Source of the DNA: an uncultured Eubacteriales bacterium
GTDB lineage: Bacteria > Bacillota > Clostridia > Oscillospirales > Acutalibacteraceae
Direction of reading: 5' to 3'
Assembly (NCBI GenBank): GCA_934489735.1
Contig: CAKSSR010000008.1
Coordinates: forward strand, 1-64,000
Length of the DNA: 64,000 nt
Shown here: positions 35,714 to 43,202 of the stretch, piece after piece
Position numbering within the stretch: the first letter of the stretch is position 1
How the letters are laid out: each line of letters opens with the position of its first letter
The notes under the pieces: generated by a model
What the model was told of the DNA's origin: nothing
What the model saw: only the letters and a program-made list of their open reading frames with translations
The model's database searches: none
Made by a program: the position numbers and the translations under genes

Positions 35714-36073
35714 TTATATAATTTTGTCCATCTTCAATATTGGTATGAGCTGCATCATTTGAAGCATCTTTGATGCTTCGTCTAATTTTTTTTGCCTTTT
35801 TTCTTTCAATAATGGTCTCAATGATTGTAAGAACCTTGTATTATCATTCTCTTTATTTACCGAAGAAAGCATTGGCATTATTTTTGTCAATATGTTGATA
35901 GTATCTACCGGCATCATAGATAAATCCGGCATATTCGTATTGTTTTGTCTCACCGGTTTTTGTTCCCCTGAAGGTTTATTCTGATTCAAAAGTCCTCCCG
36001 TAATACTTTTAATCTGTTCTAAATTTTGAGGATTACTTAAAAATTCACTTAATTTTTCTTTTAAATCTTCCAC
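35714..36073 (-). CDS. Small hydrophilic protein, unknown
   Basis: A 119-residue protein rich in Leu, Met, Asn and Lys, without signal peptide or membrane segment. It starts with GTG at 36073 (MEDLKEKLSEFLSNP), with AAGGAG about 12 bases upstream, which is long. A Gln/Asn/Pro-rich linker divides two helical halves. It lies between two other small genes (6 and 22 bases apart). I cannot name the family. Confidence 0.6.
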   Translation of the reverse strand: MEDLKEKLSEFLSNPQNLEQIKSITGGLLNQNKPSGEQKPVRQNNTNMPDLSMMPVDTINILTKIMPMLSSVNKENDNTRFLQSLRPLLKEKRQKKLDEASKMLQMMQLIPILKMDKII

Positions 36074-36079
36074 AACGCA

Positions 36080-36328
36080 TCATCTCTCCTTAAATAGTTT
36101 ATTTAACATCTCCTGAGCTTTAGGAGTAGATAAAATTTTTGAAGTCTTCTCTTTATCTGATAATATATCTGTAACTTTACTTAGGTCATTATCATTTAAA
36201 TTTTCCAATGACTTAGATAGCATCTTTGCTGATGGATCATTTTTTAATTCTTCTTTATTTGCTCCAAATTTTGAAGACAACATATTTATAATTGAATCTA
36301 ACTTGTTATTATTTTTATTATTATTCAT
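36080..36328 (-). CDS. Small Asn/Lys-rich protein, unknown
   Basis: An 82-residue soluble protein starting MNNNKNNNKLD, with helical segments (IINMLSSKFGANKEELK, AQEMLNKLFKER). AGAGGTGAT precedes the ATG. It is the first gene of a three-gene operon with the 119- and 94-residue proteins. Its repeated SKxLxxLxDxDLSKV-like pattern resembles the N-terminal part of the 119-residue neighbour only weakly. Confidence 0.6.
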   Translation of the reverse strand: MNNNKNNNKLDSIINMLSSKFGANKEELKNDPSAKMLSKSLENLNDNDLSKVTDILSDKEKTSKILSTPKAQEMLNKLFKER

Positions 36329-36411
36329 TACTTGGTATCACCTCTCTATAAAAATGATATGAGTCCTTCTATTATTTTATGATATAAATTTATTTGTTGT
36401 TAATAAAAAAT

Positions 36412-36436
36412 AGATGCCGGTCAATTTCCGACACCT
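36412..36436 (-). terminator. Terminator after the first AAA+ gene
   Basis: A 9-bp stem with G-U pairs (36412-36420 with 36428-36436) followed on the minus strand by TATTTTTTATT. It lies about 65 bases past the stop at 36501. Confidence 0.75.
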
Positions 36437-36500
36437 TATCTAATTATTTTTATTCGATATCTATATCACTTCGATCAATAAGCCTTAATATTTTATTCCG

Positions 36501-37718
36501 TTAGCTGTCATTTGATGATTCTACGAAGACTTCTTCAATGGCTTTATTATATTTTATCATCAATTTCTTTACATAGTCTTTGCTTGATCTAATATTTTTA
36601 ATCAATTCATATCTTACATCTTTCATCATAGCATTGACTGCCCTTCCGCCTAAATGCTTTTCTCCAAATACTCTAGCCACTTCTTCTAAAGACCTTTCAT
36701 CCCAGTCTATATCCACATCATATTCATTTTTATAATAGTTCTTAATATCCTCTGTACTATTATTAATTATTTCCTTGTAATCTTCTCCATTCAAACTTTT
36801 GAATTTTATCAAGTAGTCACTGTATCTGTTATACAAACTTGGTTCCAGCCTTTTTATTTGATTCTCGCATTCATTAGAAGTAACTATCAATATCGACCCT
36901 GAAGCGTCTATCCCATTTATTTGACCTGTGTCTCCAAAATTTCTTAATAACTCGTCAATACTTCCACCAACTATGTAACCATTCTCATCTTTTGGTTCCG
37001 TTTTTTGCAGCCTACAGTCAAGTGCTCTCATTTTGTCTATCTCGTCTATACAATATAGCGTCGGCTTTCCATTCTTAACTTGACTCATGAACTTCGTATC
37101 CTTCTCTGCTTTTACTTTACCCGTGTTGATACTAATTGGTTTTATCAATCTTGAAGCTACTGAAGTTGCGCCATTTCCTTTATCTTCAACTGCGTCTGAC
37201 ATCCTGCAAACATATGAATTCAATTTCATTTCTTCTTGGATTATTTTCATAACCGTAGACTTCCCCGTTGCTGGTTCGCCTATAAAGTAAAGTATCAATC
37301 CGCCTTCGAATTCCTTACCATTTGCTTTAGCTTCTTTCACAGATTCAAAATATCCCGATATTACTTTTATAATTTTGTCTATCGCCTTCGTCTGACCTAT
37401 TACTTCTTTTCTCAATCTTTTTTCGATTTTGCTAAGTATAACTTCGTAATCGTCAAAATTTATTCCTCTATTCGTGACCTTGTATTGAATTTTTTGAATT
37501 GGCGAACTCAAGCAAGCCTTCAGGTCTCTAAATTCTAAGAATGACAATAAAAGCTGTGCCAAAATGTAATAAATTGTACTTCTCTTTTGCATATTCAAAT
37601 ACTTTCTAACTGATATTGCAGTCTCTCTAATAAGGGTGTCTGTACTAACTGCCTGATTGGCATCATTTGTTTCAATATCAGTTGCCGTTGAAGTAGCTGT
37701 CGTTAATAAACTTAACAA
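36501..37718 (-). CDS. Membrane AAA+ ATPase, paralogue 1 (start uncertain, possible frameshift)
   Basis: The AAA+ core has Walker A GEPATGKST (about residue 147), Walker B LYCIDEIDKM, sensor 1 ILIVTSNE and sensor 2 LGGRAV, a pattern closest to Lon/ClpX-type ATPases. No protease or zinc-peptidase domain follows. Hydrophobic segments lie at the very N-terminus and at IYYILAQLLLSFL. The only start in this frame is a TTG at 37718 without a good ribosome site, and it cuts the signal-like segment. If the run of four G at 37748-37751 had five, the frame would begin ATG-GGG-GTA at 37753 and give a complete signal sequence, so a frameshift or sequencing error is likely. Confidence 0.75.
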   Translation of the reverse strand: MLSLLTTATSTATDIETNDANQAVSTDTLIRETAISVRKYLNMQKRSTIYYILAQLLLSFLEFRDLKACLSSPIQKIQYKVTNRGINFDDYEVILSKIEKRLRKEVIGQTKAIDKIIKVISGYFESVKEAKANGKEFEGGLILYFIGEPATGKSTVMKIIQEEMKLNSYVCRMSDAVEDKGNGATSVASRLIKPISINTGKVKAEKDTKFMSQVKNGKPTLYCIDEIDKMRALDCRLQKTEPKDENGYIVGGSIDELLRNFGDTGQINGIDASGSILIVTSNECENQIKRLEPSLYNRYSDYLIKFKSLNGEDYKEIINNSTEDIKNYYKNEYDVDIDWDERSLEEVARVFGEKHLGGRAVNAMMKDVRYELIKNIRSSKDYVKKLMIKYNKAIEEVFVESSNDS

Positions 37719-37884
37719 TAGTCCTAACGATACTATCTTTTCTTTTACCCCATCCGTTTAATTCACACCTTCTAATACATCTCCACAAACAAACATAGTG
37801 GGCTTTTTCAATTTTTTATGTCCTGATTATAACATACTTTAACTTTCTATTCCACTATTAAATTTATAACTAAAACTTTACGTC

Positions 37885-39156
37885 CTAACCCGTTTCTTCT
37901 ACAAATATTTCCTTATTAAACTTTATATTAAATCTATTTAAAGTCCTACTTTTTATTGCCTTAACCAATTTAAATCTTAATATTTTCATCATAGCATCAA
38001 CTGCTCTTCCACCCAAATGCTTCTCGCTGAACATTTCCGATATTTTATTCAAGGAGTCTTCATCCCATTCTATATCAACTCCGTATTTTTTCTTATAATA
38101 GTTCTTAATATCAGCTGTGTTATTATTAATTATTTTCTTATAGTCCTCACTGCTTAAACTCTTAAACTTTACAAGATAATCGTTATATCTATTATATAAA
38201 CTTGACTCTAAATTCTTTATTTGTTCTTCACTCTCATTGGAAGTAACTATCAATATCGATCCTGAAGCGTCTATTCCATTTATTTGGCCCGTATCTCCAA
38301 AATTTCTTAACAATTCATCAACGCTTCCTCCGATTGTATAACCGTTTTCATCTTTTGGTTCTATTTTTTGTAGTCTACAATCAAATGCTCTCATTTTATC
38401 TATCTCGTCTATACAATATAACGTAGGTCTCTTATTCTTAACTTGACTCATAAATGCAGTATCCCTAATTGCTACTACTTTACCAGTATCTAATTTAATT
38501 GGTTTTATTAATCTTGATGCCACTGACATAGCTCTATTACCATTATCCTCAATTGCATCTGACATTCTGCAAACACATGAATTCAAGCCCATTTCTTCTT
38601 GGATAATCTTCATAACAGTGGACTTACCTGTTGCTGGTTCTCCGATAAAGTAAAGTATTAGTCCACCTTCAAATTTCTTACCATTCTCTTTAGCTTCCTT
38701 CACAGATTCAAAATATCCTGACATTATCATTATAATTTTATCTATTGCCTCATCTTGTCCTATTACTTCTTTTTTCAATCTCTTTTCAATTCTATCGATT
38801 AAGTCTTCATAGTTATCAAAGTCAATCCCTTTGTGAGCAACTTTATATTTGATCTTCTGTGCCGGTGCAGCGAGGATAGTACTAATATTCCTTATATTAG
38901 TAAGCACATTAACAATCCCACCGATAAACATGCCTATAGCGCTACCTGTTAGCAGCCCACTAATCGTAATTATAAAATTCTTTTTATATTCCTCACATTC
39001 CCTAAATGACCTACAGGTTGCTCGAATCTCTTCTTTTGTATAAGAATCAAGAGCATTTGTCGATATCAGTGGATTCAAAGCCAAGGCTAAACTTAACGAT
39101 ATAATTTTATGCCCTATCTTACCTATTTTAATCAATCCCTTCCTCTTTTCAATCAT
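37885..39156 (-). CDS. Membrane AAA+ ATPase, paralogue 2
   Basis: A 423-residue paralogue of the previous gene. The N-terminus has a signal-like segment (IISLSLALALNPLISTNAL) and a second membrane segment (ITISGLLTGSAIGMFIGGI), with about 30 residues between them. The AAA+ core follows with GEPATGKST (about 172), LYCIDEIDKM, ILIVTSN and HLGGRAV. Two helices placed this way would leave the ATPase in the cytoplasm, as in FtsH, but there is no protease domain. It starts 19 bases after the stop of the secreted repeat protein gene, so the two are probably co-transcribed. Its substrate and role are unknown. Confidence 0.8.
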   Translation of the reverse strand: MIEKRKGLIKIGKIGHKIISLSLALALNPLISTNALDSYTKEEIRATCRSFRECEEYKKNFIITISGLLTGSAIGMFIGGIVNVLTNIRNISTILAAPAQKIKYKVAHKGIDFDNYEDLIDRIEKRLKKEVIGQDEAIDKIIMIMSGYFESVKEAKENGKKFEGGLILYFIGEPATGKSTVMKIIQEEMGLNSCVCRMSDAIEDNGNRAMSVASRLIKPIKLDTGKVVAIRDTAFMSQVKNKRPTLYCIDEIDKMRAFDCRLQKIEPKDENGYTIGGSVDELLRNFGDTGQINGIDASGSILIVTSNESEEQIKNLESSLYNRYNDYLVKFKSLSSEDYKKIINNNTADIKNYYKKKYGVDIEWDEDSLNKISEMFSEKHLGGRAVDAMMKILRFKLVKAIKSRTLNRFNIKFNKEIFVEETG

Positions 39157-39175
39157 AGTCTAAATCTTTATTTTA

Positions 39176-40396
39176 TTATCGGTTATATGATTCTGCAAGT
39201 CTTCTTGCTTCTGGTTCATCTAGTCCTGATCTTACTCTCAATTGAGCATAATAAATTGCATAGCCGCAGTTCTTAGTTGACATAAATTCTTTTATGAATA
39301 TTTCAAAAAATCGTCTTTTGTTTTCATCATTTAGATTTAAAAGAGTCATGGCATTAGAAAATCTATCAACTATTTGATCAATCTCGAAGTCTGTTTTGAA
39401 TAAGTTTGAAAATTTTAAGTTCTCGTACAAAGTTGCTATTAACCCCGCCTCAAGCTCACTCAACCTGTTCATTACAATAGCTCGAGCATATCTTTCCGAA
39501 GCTCCACTTAGTCTGCCAGTTGCTTTAATTTTCTTAAATATTCTTAATTGTTCCTTTGCCCTAGTCTCATCAAGCTTGTCTTTCACTATCAATTTAGTAT
39601 AAAAGTTTGCCTCTTCGCTACTGTTTCTTTCTTTTTCCGCATCATCGTAAACTTTTTTATATTCTCTTGCTTCTGATTCGCTGAGTTTTGATTTTACTCT
39701 TAATTGAGCATAATGGATTGCATAATCATAGTCCTTTTTTGAAGTTAATTCTTGAATAAATATATCTACCATTAACTTTTTATCTTCTTTGCTCAATGCT
39801 AGCACCGGTGAATTAACTGTATTCAAGACACGATCAAGCACAAGATCAATTTCACGATCTCTCTTCGACACATCAGACGATAATACTATTGCCTTATACA
39901 AGTTTGCCCTTAAGTCTGCTTCTTCGCTACTTAATCCATCCATTACAATTAACCAAGCGTACTTTCTAGAATAACATTCGATCTTGCCAGCCTCCAACAT
40001 GTCTTTAAATATTTTCACTTGTCTTCTTGCTCTATCTGTGCCGACTTTATCTACTACTATTAATTTAGCATACAAGCTTGCATAAGCTTGACCATTTTTT
40101 ACTTCCTTTTTATATATTTCTAAAAATTGATTAGTATCTATATCATTTAGTCCAAACGTTACCTTTATCTGAGCATAATATAGTGCTCGTCCGTAATCGT
40201 CTCCTGCCTTCATTCTGTTATATATTATATCTTTCATAGTCTTTTTTTCACTATCGCTTAAAAAAGGAATCGATTCTATATTATTATCATTCAAAGAACC
40301 ATTATTCAGCATAGCCATTGCTGAAAATCCAGAAATTGTTGCTCCTAAGCACAAAACAGCTATTGATTTTCCTAGTATTTTATTAATTTTCATCAT
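39176..40396 (-). CDS. Secreted protein with degenerate helical repeats
   Basis: A 406-residue protein with signal peptide (ILGKSIAVLCLGATISGFSA). The mature part consists of about eight degenerate repeats of 40-48 residues with the pattern Y-A-x(3)-V-x(3)-L-x(3)-E-A-R/D, for example YAQLRVKSKLSESEAREY and YAQLRVRSGLDEPEARRL. This suggests an alpha-solenoid scaffold for protein binding. GGAGGAATAAC precedes the ATG. The promoter has 11-bp TTAACA repeats, as do the bacteriocin-like genes. The adjacent AAA+ gene may be a partner. Family not recognised. Confidence 0.78.
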   Translation of the reverse strand: MMKINKILGKSIAVLCLGATISGFSAMAMLNNGSLNDNNIESIPFLSDSEKKTMKDIIYNRMKAGDDYGRALYYAQIKVTFGLNDIDTNQFLEIYKKEVKNGQAYASLYAKLIVVDKVGTDRARRQVKIFKDMLEAGKIECYSRKYAWLIVMDGLSSEEADLRANLYKAIVLSSDVSKRDREIDLVLDRVLNTVNSPVLALSKEDKKLMVDIFIQELTSKKDYDYAIHYAQLRVKSKLSESEAREYKKVYDDAEKERNSSEEANFYTKLIVKDKLDETRAKEQLRIFKKIKATGRLSGASERYARAIVMNRLSELEAGLIATLYENLKFSNLFKTDFEIDQIVDRFSNAMTLLNLNDENKRRFFEIFIKEFMSTKNCGYAIYYAQLRVRSGLDEPEARRLAESYNR

Positions 40397-40444
40397 GTTA
40401 TTCCTCCAACATTAATTCTTTATTTATTAATTTTCATTACTTTT

Positions 40445-40494
40445 ATTATATCATATTTATTATAAAAGTTGTTGAACTTAACAGAAATTTAACA
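40445..40494 (-). promoter_or_regulatory. Promoter with 11-bp TTAACA repeats, gene starting at 40396
   Basis: TATAAT with preceding TGA (-10 at 40445-40450); 28 bp upstream TTAACA at 40478 and TTAACA at 40489, both perfect. A third unit is degenerate. Confidence 0.7.
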
Positions 40495-40539
40495 AAAAAC
40501 TTTTAATTCTTGCAATCCAGTGGTATTTGCCTGTAAATG

Positions 40540-41910
40540 TCATTGACTTTTCTCTGCAGCTTTAAGCATTATGGCACATTCTAGTCTTTTTTTCTGAAGG
40601 TCACAAGAAATTTTATGAGACTTACTTATATTTCCTTCGTATTTGTAATTATTTGCATTACATCCCCCACTACAATAGAACCTTGCCCAACAATTTTGGC
40701 ATTCTTTCTTTGTATAAACATTCACTCCCGCAAAATATTTCTTCATTTCATTATCAAATGTTCCTTCATTTATATTTCCCATCTTCCATTTGTCATCGCC
40801 TACAAATTGATGGCAAGGGAATATGTCCCCATTGGGAGTCACTGCTATGTATTCATTGCCGCAGCCACAGCCACGAAGCCTTTTAATTGCACATGGTCCT
40901 TGATCTAAGTCTATCATAAAATGAAAGAAGTTAAAATATTTCTTATTCTTTCTACTCTCTATTATTTTATTAGATAAATTTTCATATTCTTTAAATACTC
41001 TTTCTAAATCTTCCTCTTTAATTGAATAATCTAATTGTGGGTCTGAGACCACTGGTTCTATTGATATTTGATCAAACCCTAGCTCATACATATGTAAAAC
41101 ATCGTTAGAAAAATCTAAGTTATGCTTAGTAAATGTTCCTCTAACGTAATAATCTTTGTCCTTTTCTCTACTTTCTACTAATTTTTGATACTTCGGTACT
41201 ATTATGTCATAACATCCTTTACCTGTGGGCGTAACTCTTAGTCTATCATTTACTTCTTTTCTTCCATCCAATGATAGTACTACGTTAGACATTTCTTTAT
41301 TTATATAGTCTATTTTATCATCTGTCAATAAAAGTCCGTTCGTCGTTATAGTAAATCTAAAATTTTTATTATATTTTTTCTCCTCTTCTCTGGCATAATC
41401 CACAACGCCTTTAACTACTTCAAAGTTCATTAGTGGCTCTCCGCCAAAGAAATCCAACTCTAAATTATGCCTTTTCCCTGAATGCTTGATCAAAAAGTCA
41501 ATCGCTTTCTTCCCAGTCTCTAATGACATCAGCATCCTTCCTTGCCCAAAGTCACCTTTTGCTGCAAAACAGTACTCACATCTTAAGTTACAGTCATGAG
41601 CTACATTTAGGCACATAGACTTTATCGGCACATCTGTCATCATATCCGTAAATTTTTCATATGTATCTTTAGAAAAAAGTAAATCAGATGAATATAATTT
41701 AAAAAGTTCTTTATATGCTTCAATTATTTCTTCCTCTTTATATTTATTTTTTAAGCTTTCTATTATATTTCTATCTATTTCTTCGTTCATACCTTCTTTT
41801 TCTGTAATAAAATCTAATATATCGAATGATATATCGTCAAATAAATGAACCCCTCCGCTGTTTGAGTCAACTACTATATTATATCCATTTAATTTATACT
41901 TGTTTATCAT
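40540..41910 (-). CDS. SCIFF peptide radical SAM maturase
   Basis: The enzyme forms thioether bonds between Cys and neighbouring residues in the SCIFF precursor (ranthipeptide). At 456 residues it has the expected length. It carries the radical SAM motif CNLRCEYC, GGEPLMNF, and a SPASM/Twitch C-terminus (CGCGNEYIAV, CHQFV, CQNCWARFYCSGGC). The N-terminal MINKYKLNGYNIVVDSNSGG region is the peptide-binding RRE-like domain of this family. ATG at 41910 has AGAAAGGATT upstream; a GTG at 41934 lies in the preceding terminator. A terminator separates it from the SCIFF gene. Confidence 0.95.
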   Translation of the reverse strand: MINKYKLNGYNIVVDSNSGGVHLFDDISFDILDFITEKEGMNEEIDRNIIESLKNKYKEEEIIEAYKELFKLYSSDLLFSKDTYEKFTDMMTDVPIKSMCLNVAHDCNLRCEYCFAAKGDFGQGRMLMSLETGKKAIDFLIKHSGKRHNLELDFFGGEPLMNFEVVKGVVDYAREEEKKYNKNFRFTITTNGLLLTDDKIDYINKEMSNVVLSLDGRKEVNDRLRVTPTGKGCYDIIVPKYQKLVESREKDKDYYVRGTFTKHNLDFSNDVLHMYELGFDQISIEPVVSDPQLDYSIKEEDLERVFKEYENLSNKIIESRKNKKYFNFFHFMIDLDQGPCAIKRLRGCGCGNEYIAVTPNGDIFPCHQFVGDDKWKMGNINEGTFDNEMKKYFAGVNVYTKKECQNCWARFYCSGGCNANNYKYEGNISKSHKISCDLQKKRLECAIMLKAAEKSQ

Positions 41911-41933
41911 AAGTTTTTTAATCCTTTCTTGCA

Positions 41934-41960
41934 CAAAAAATCAGCAGCTATCAAAGCTGC
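41934..41960 (-). terminator. Terminator between the SCIFF gene and its maturase
   Basis: GCAGCT (41944-41949) pairs with AGCTGC (41955-41960); TGATTTTTT follows on the minus strand. It would leave more SCIFF peptide mRNA than enzyme mRNA. Confidence 0.8.
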
Positions 41961-41977
41961 CTTAATTTAATCGTTAA

Positions 41978-42121
41978 TTACTCTTCATGTTCGCACTTCT
42001 GGTTAGCAACTGTACATGAAGTCTTACATGCTGACTGACAAGAAGCTTGACATTCTCCACATCCTCCATGGCAAGCACTCTCTTTTAAGTTAGCCTGATT
42101 TAAAGTTTTTATGTGATTCAT
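41978..42121 (-). CDS. SCIFF precursor peptide (six-Cys-in-forty-five ranthipeptide)
   Basis: A 47-residue peptide: leader MNHIKTLNQANLKES and core with GCGECQASCQSACKTSC. The spacing is the SCIFF signature, which occurs in nearly all Clostridia. Here seven cysteines occur; the extra one lies in ACHGG before the usual six. GGAGGG lies 8 bases upstream of the ATG. It precedes the maturase gene. The true biological role in Clostridia is still debated (quorum sensing and redox have been suggested). Confidence 0.95.
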   Translation of the reverse strand: MNHIKTLNQANLKESACHGGCGECQASCQSACKTSCTVANQKCEHEE

Positions 42122-42196
42122 TATTTTACCCTCCTTCAGTATTACATACTACTTACTTCTGTTATAATTATATCATCTTAACGTTAACAGTGTCAA

Positions 42197-42598
42197 TCAC
42201 TTATTGTTGACTCCTATTATCCCGCCTATAGCGCCTGTTAAAATCATCAACATAAATCGAATAACGCTGACCAGAGTAAATGGTTCGTTAGAAATTATTA
42301 AACTTCCTATTATCATTATCACAAAAAGAATAAAAGCGCATAACATTCCATTAAGCATTCCTCTTTTTTTTGACTTTTTCGCTGTTATATATCCACCTAT
42401 AAACGACCCTATGCCAGCAATTCCTACTGTGATGGGTATAATAAATGACTGTGGGATATTACCCGTCTTAGAAAATATCAATGAAAATAATATTAAAGCA
42501 AAGAAATAGAAAGCTATCGATGACATTATTCCAAATGATAAAGCTATGATGTAACTTATTATTTCACTTTCTTTTTGATTAGACATTTCTTGATGCAT
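42197..42598 (-). CDS. TIGR04086-type membrane protein
   Basis: A 133-residue protein with four hydrophobic helices separated by short loops (AGIGSFIGGYITAKKSKKRG in the middle). Proteins of this family are regularly encoded between yajC and SCIFF in Clostridia, and the same order is seen here. A role in SCIFF export or protection has been suggested by neighbourhood only. GGTGAG lies close to the ATG; a second ATG four codons in is possible. Confidence 0.85.
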   Translation of the reverse strand: MHQEMSNQKESEIISYIIALSFGIMSSIAFYFFALILFSLIFSKTGNIPQSFIIPITVGIAGIGSFIGGYITAKKSKKRGMLNGMLCAFILFVIMIIGSLIISNEPFTLVSVIRFMLMILTGAIGGIIGVNNK

Positions 42599-42794
42599 TT
42601 ACTCACCGCTGCCTTAGCATAAACAAAGCAGCTCTCCTTTCAAAACAAACTTAACGTTCTTCTATGCTTCAAAGAACCTTCCTCAATGATAAAAAATCAT
42701 TAAATCCAATAATATATTTATATTACAGGCTTAAGTGATTTTATGATTAAGATTATTAATTTTTAATTTTATCTTAGTCTAATCGTAAAAATTC

Positions 42795-43118
42795 TTACTC
42801 TTTGTCTTTTTTATCTTTCTTATCCTTTTTAGGTTCTTCATCTGCCACAGAATTATTAGCTGCAATAGCCCATCTTCTTATTTGAACTCTTGATTTGTCT
42901 GTTCCGGTTTCTATTATCAAGGAATCTGTTTCATTCTTGATACTTACGACTTTCCCAATTATTCCACCTATTGTCGTAATTTCGTCACCAATTTGTACTC
43001 CAAGGCGCATTGCATCTTCTTTTTTTCTTCTCCTTTGTTGAGGAAGTAAAAAGATTAGATACATAAAGATGATCAATGGAATCCAAATAAGTAAACTTGC
43101 AAATTGATTTTGTTGCAT
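42795..43118 (-). CDS. yajC: Preprotein translocase subunit YajC
   Basis: A 107-residue SecDF-associated protein. It has one N-terminal membrane helix (LIWIPLIIFMYLIFLLPQQ) and the conserved cytosolic segment RRRKKEDAMRLGVQIGDEIT with TIGGIIGKV. A run of Lys/Asp forms the tail. GGAGGTTG precedes the ATG. In E. coli YajC joins SecDF-YidC. Confidence 0.95.
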   Translation of the reverse strand: MQQNQFASLLIWIPLIIFMYLIFLLPQQRRRKKEDAMRLGVQIGDEITTIGGIIGKVVSIKNETDSLIIETGTDKSRVQIRRWAIAANNSVADEEPKKDKKDKKDKE

Positions 43119-43202
43119 TTAATAACAACCTCCATGTTAATTTATATCTTTGATTATACATCATATCAATCCATTTTTCAAGAACATTTATATACAATTT
43201 TC

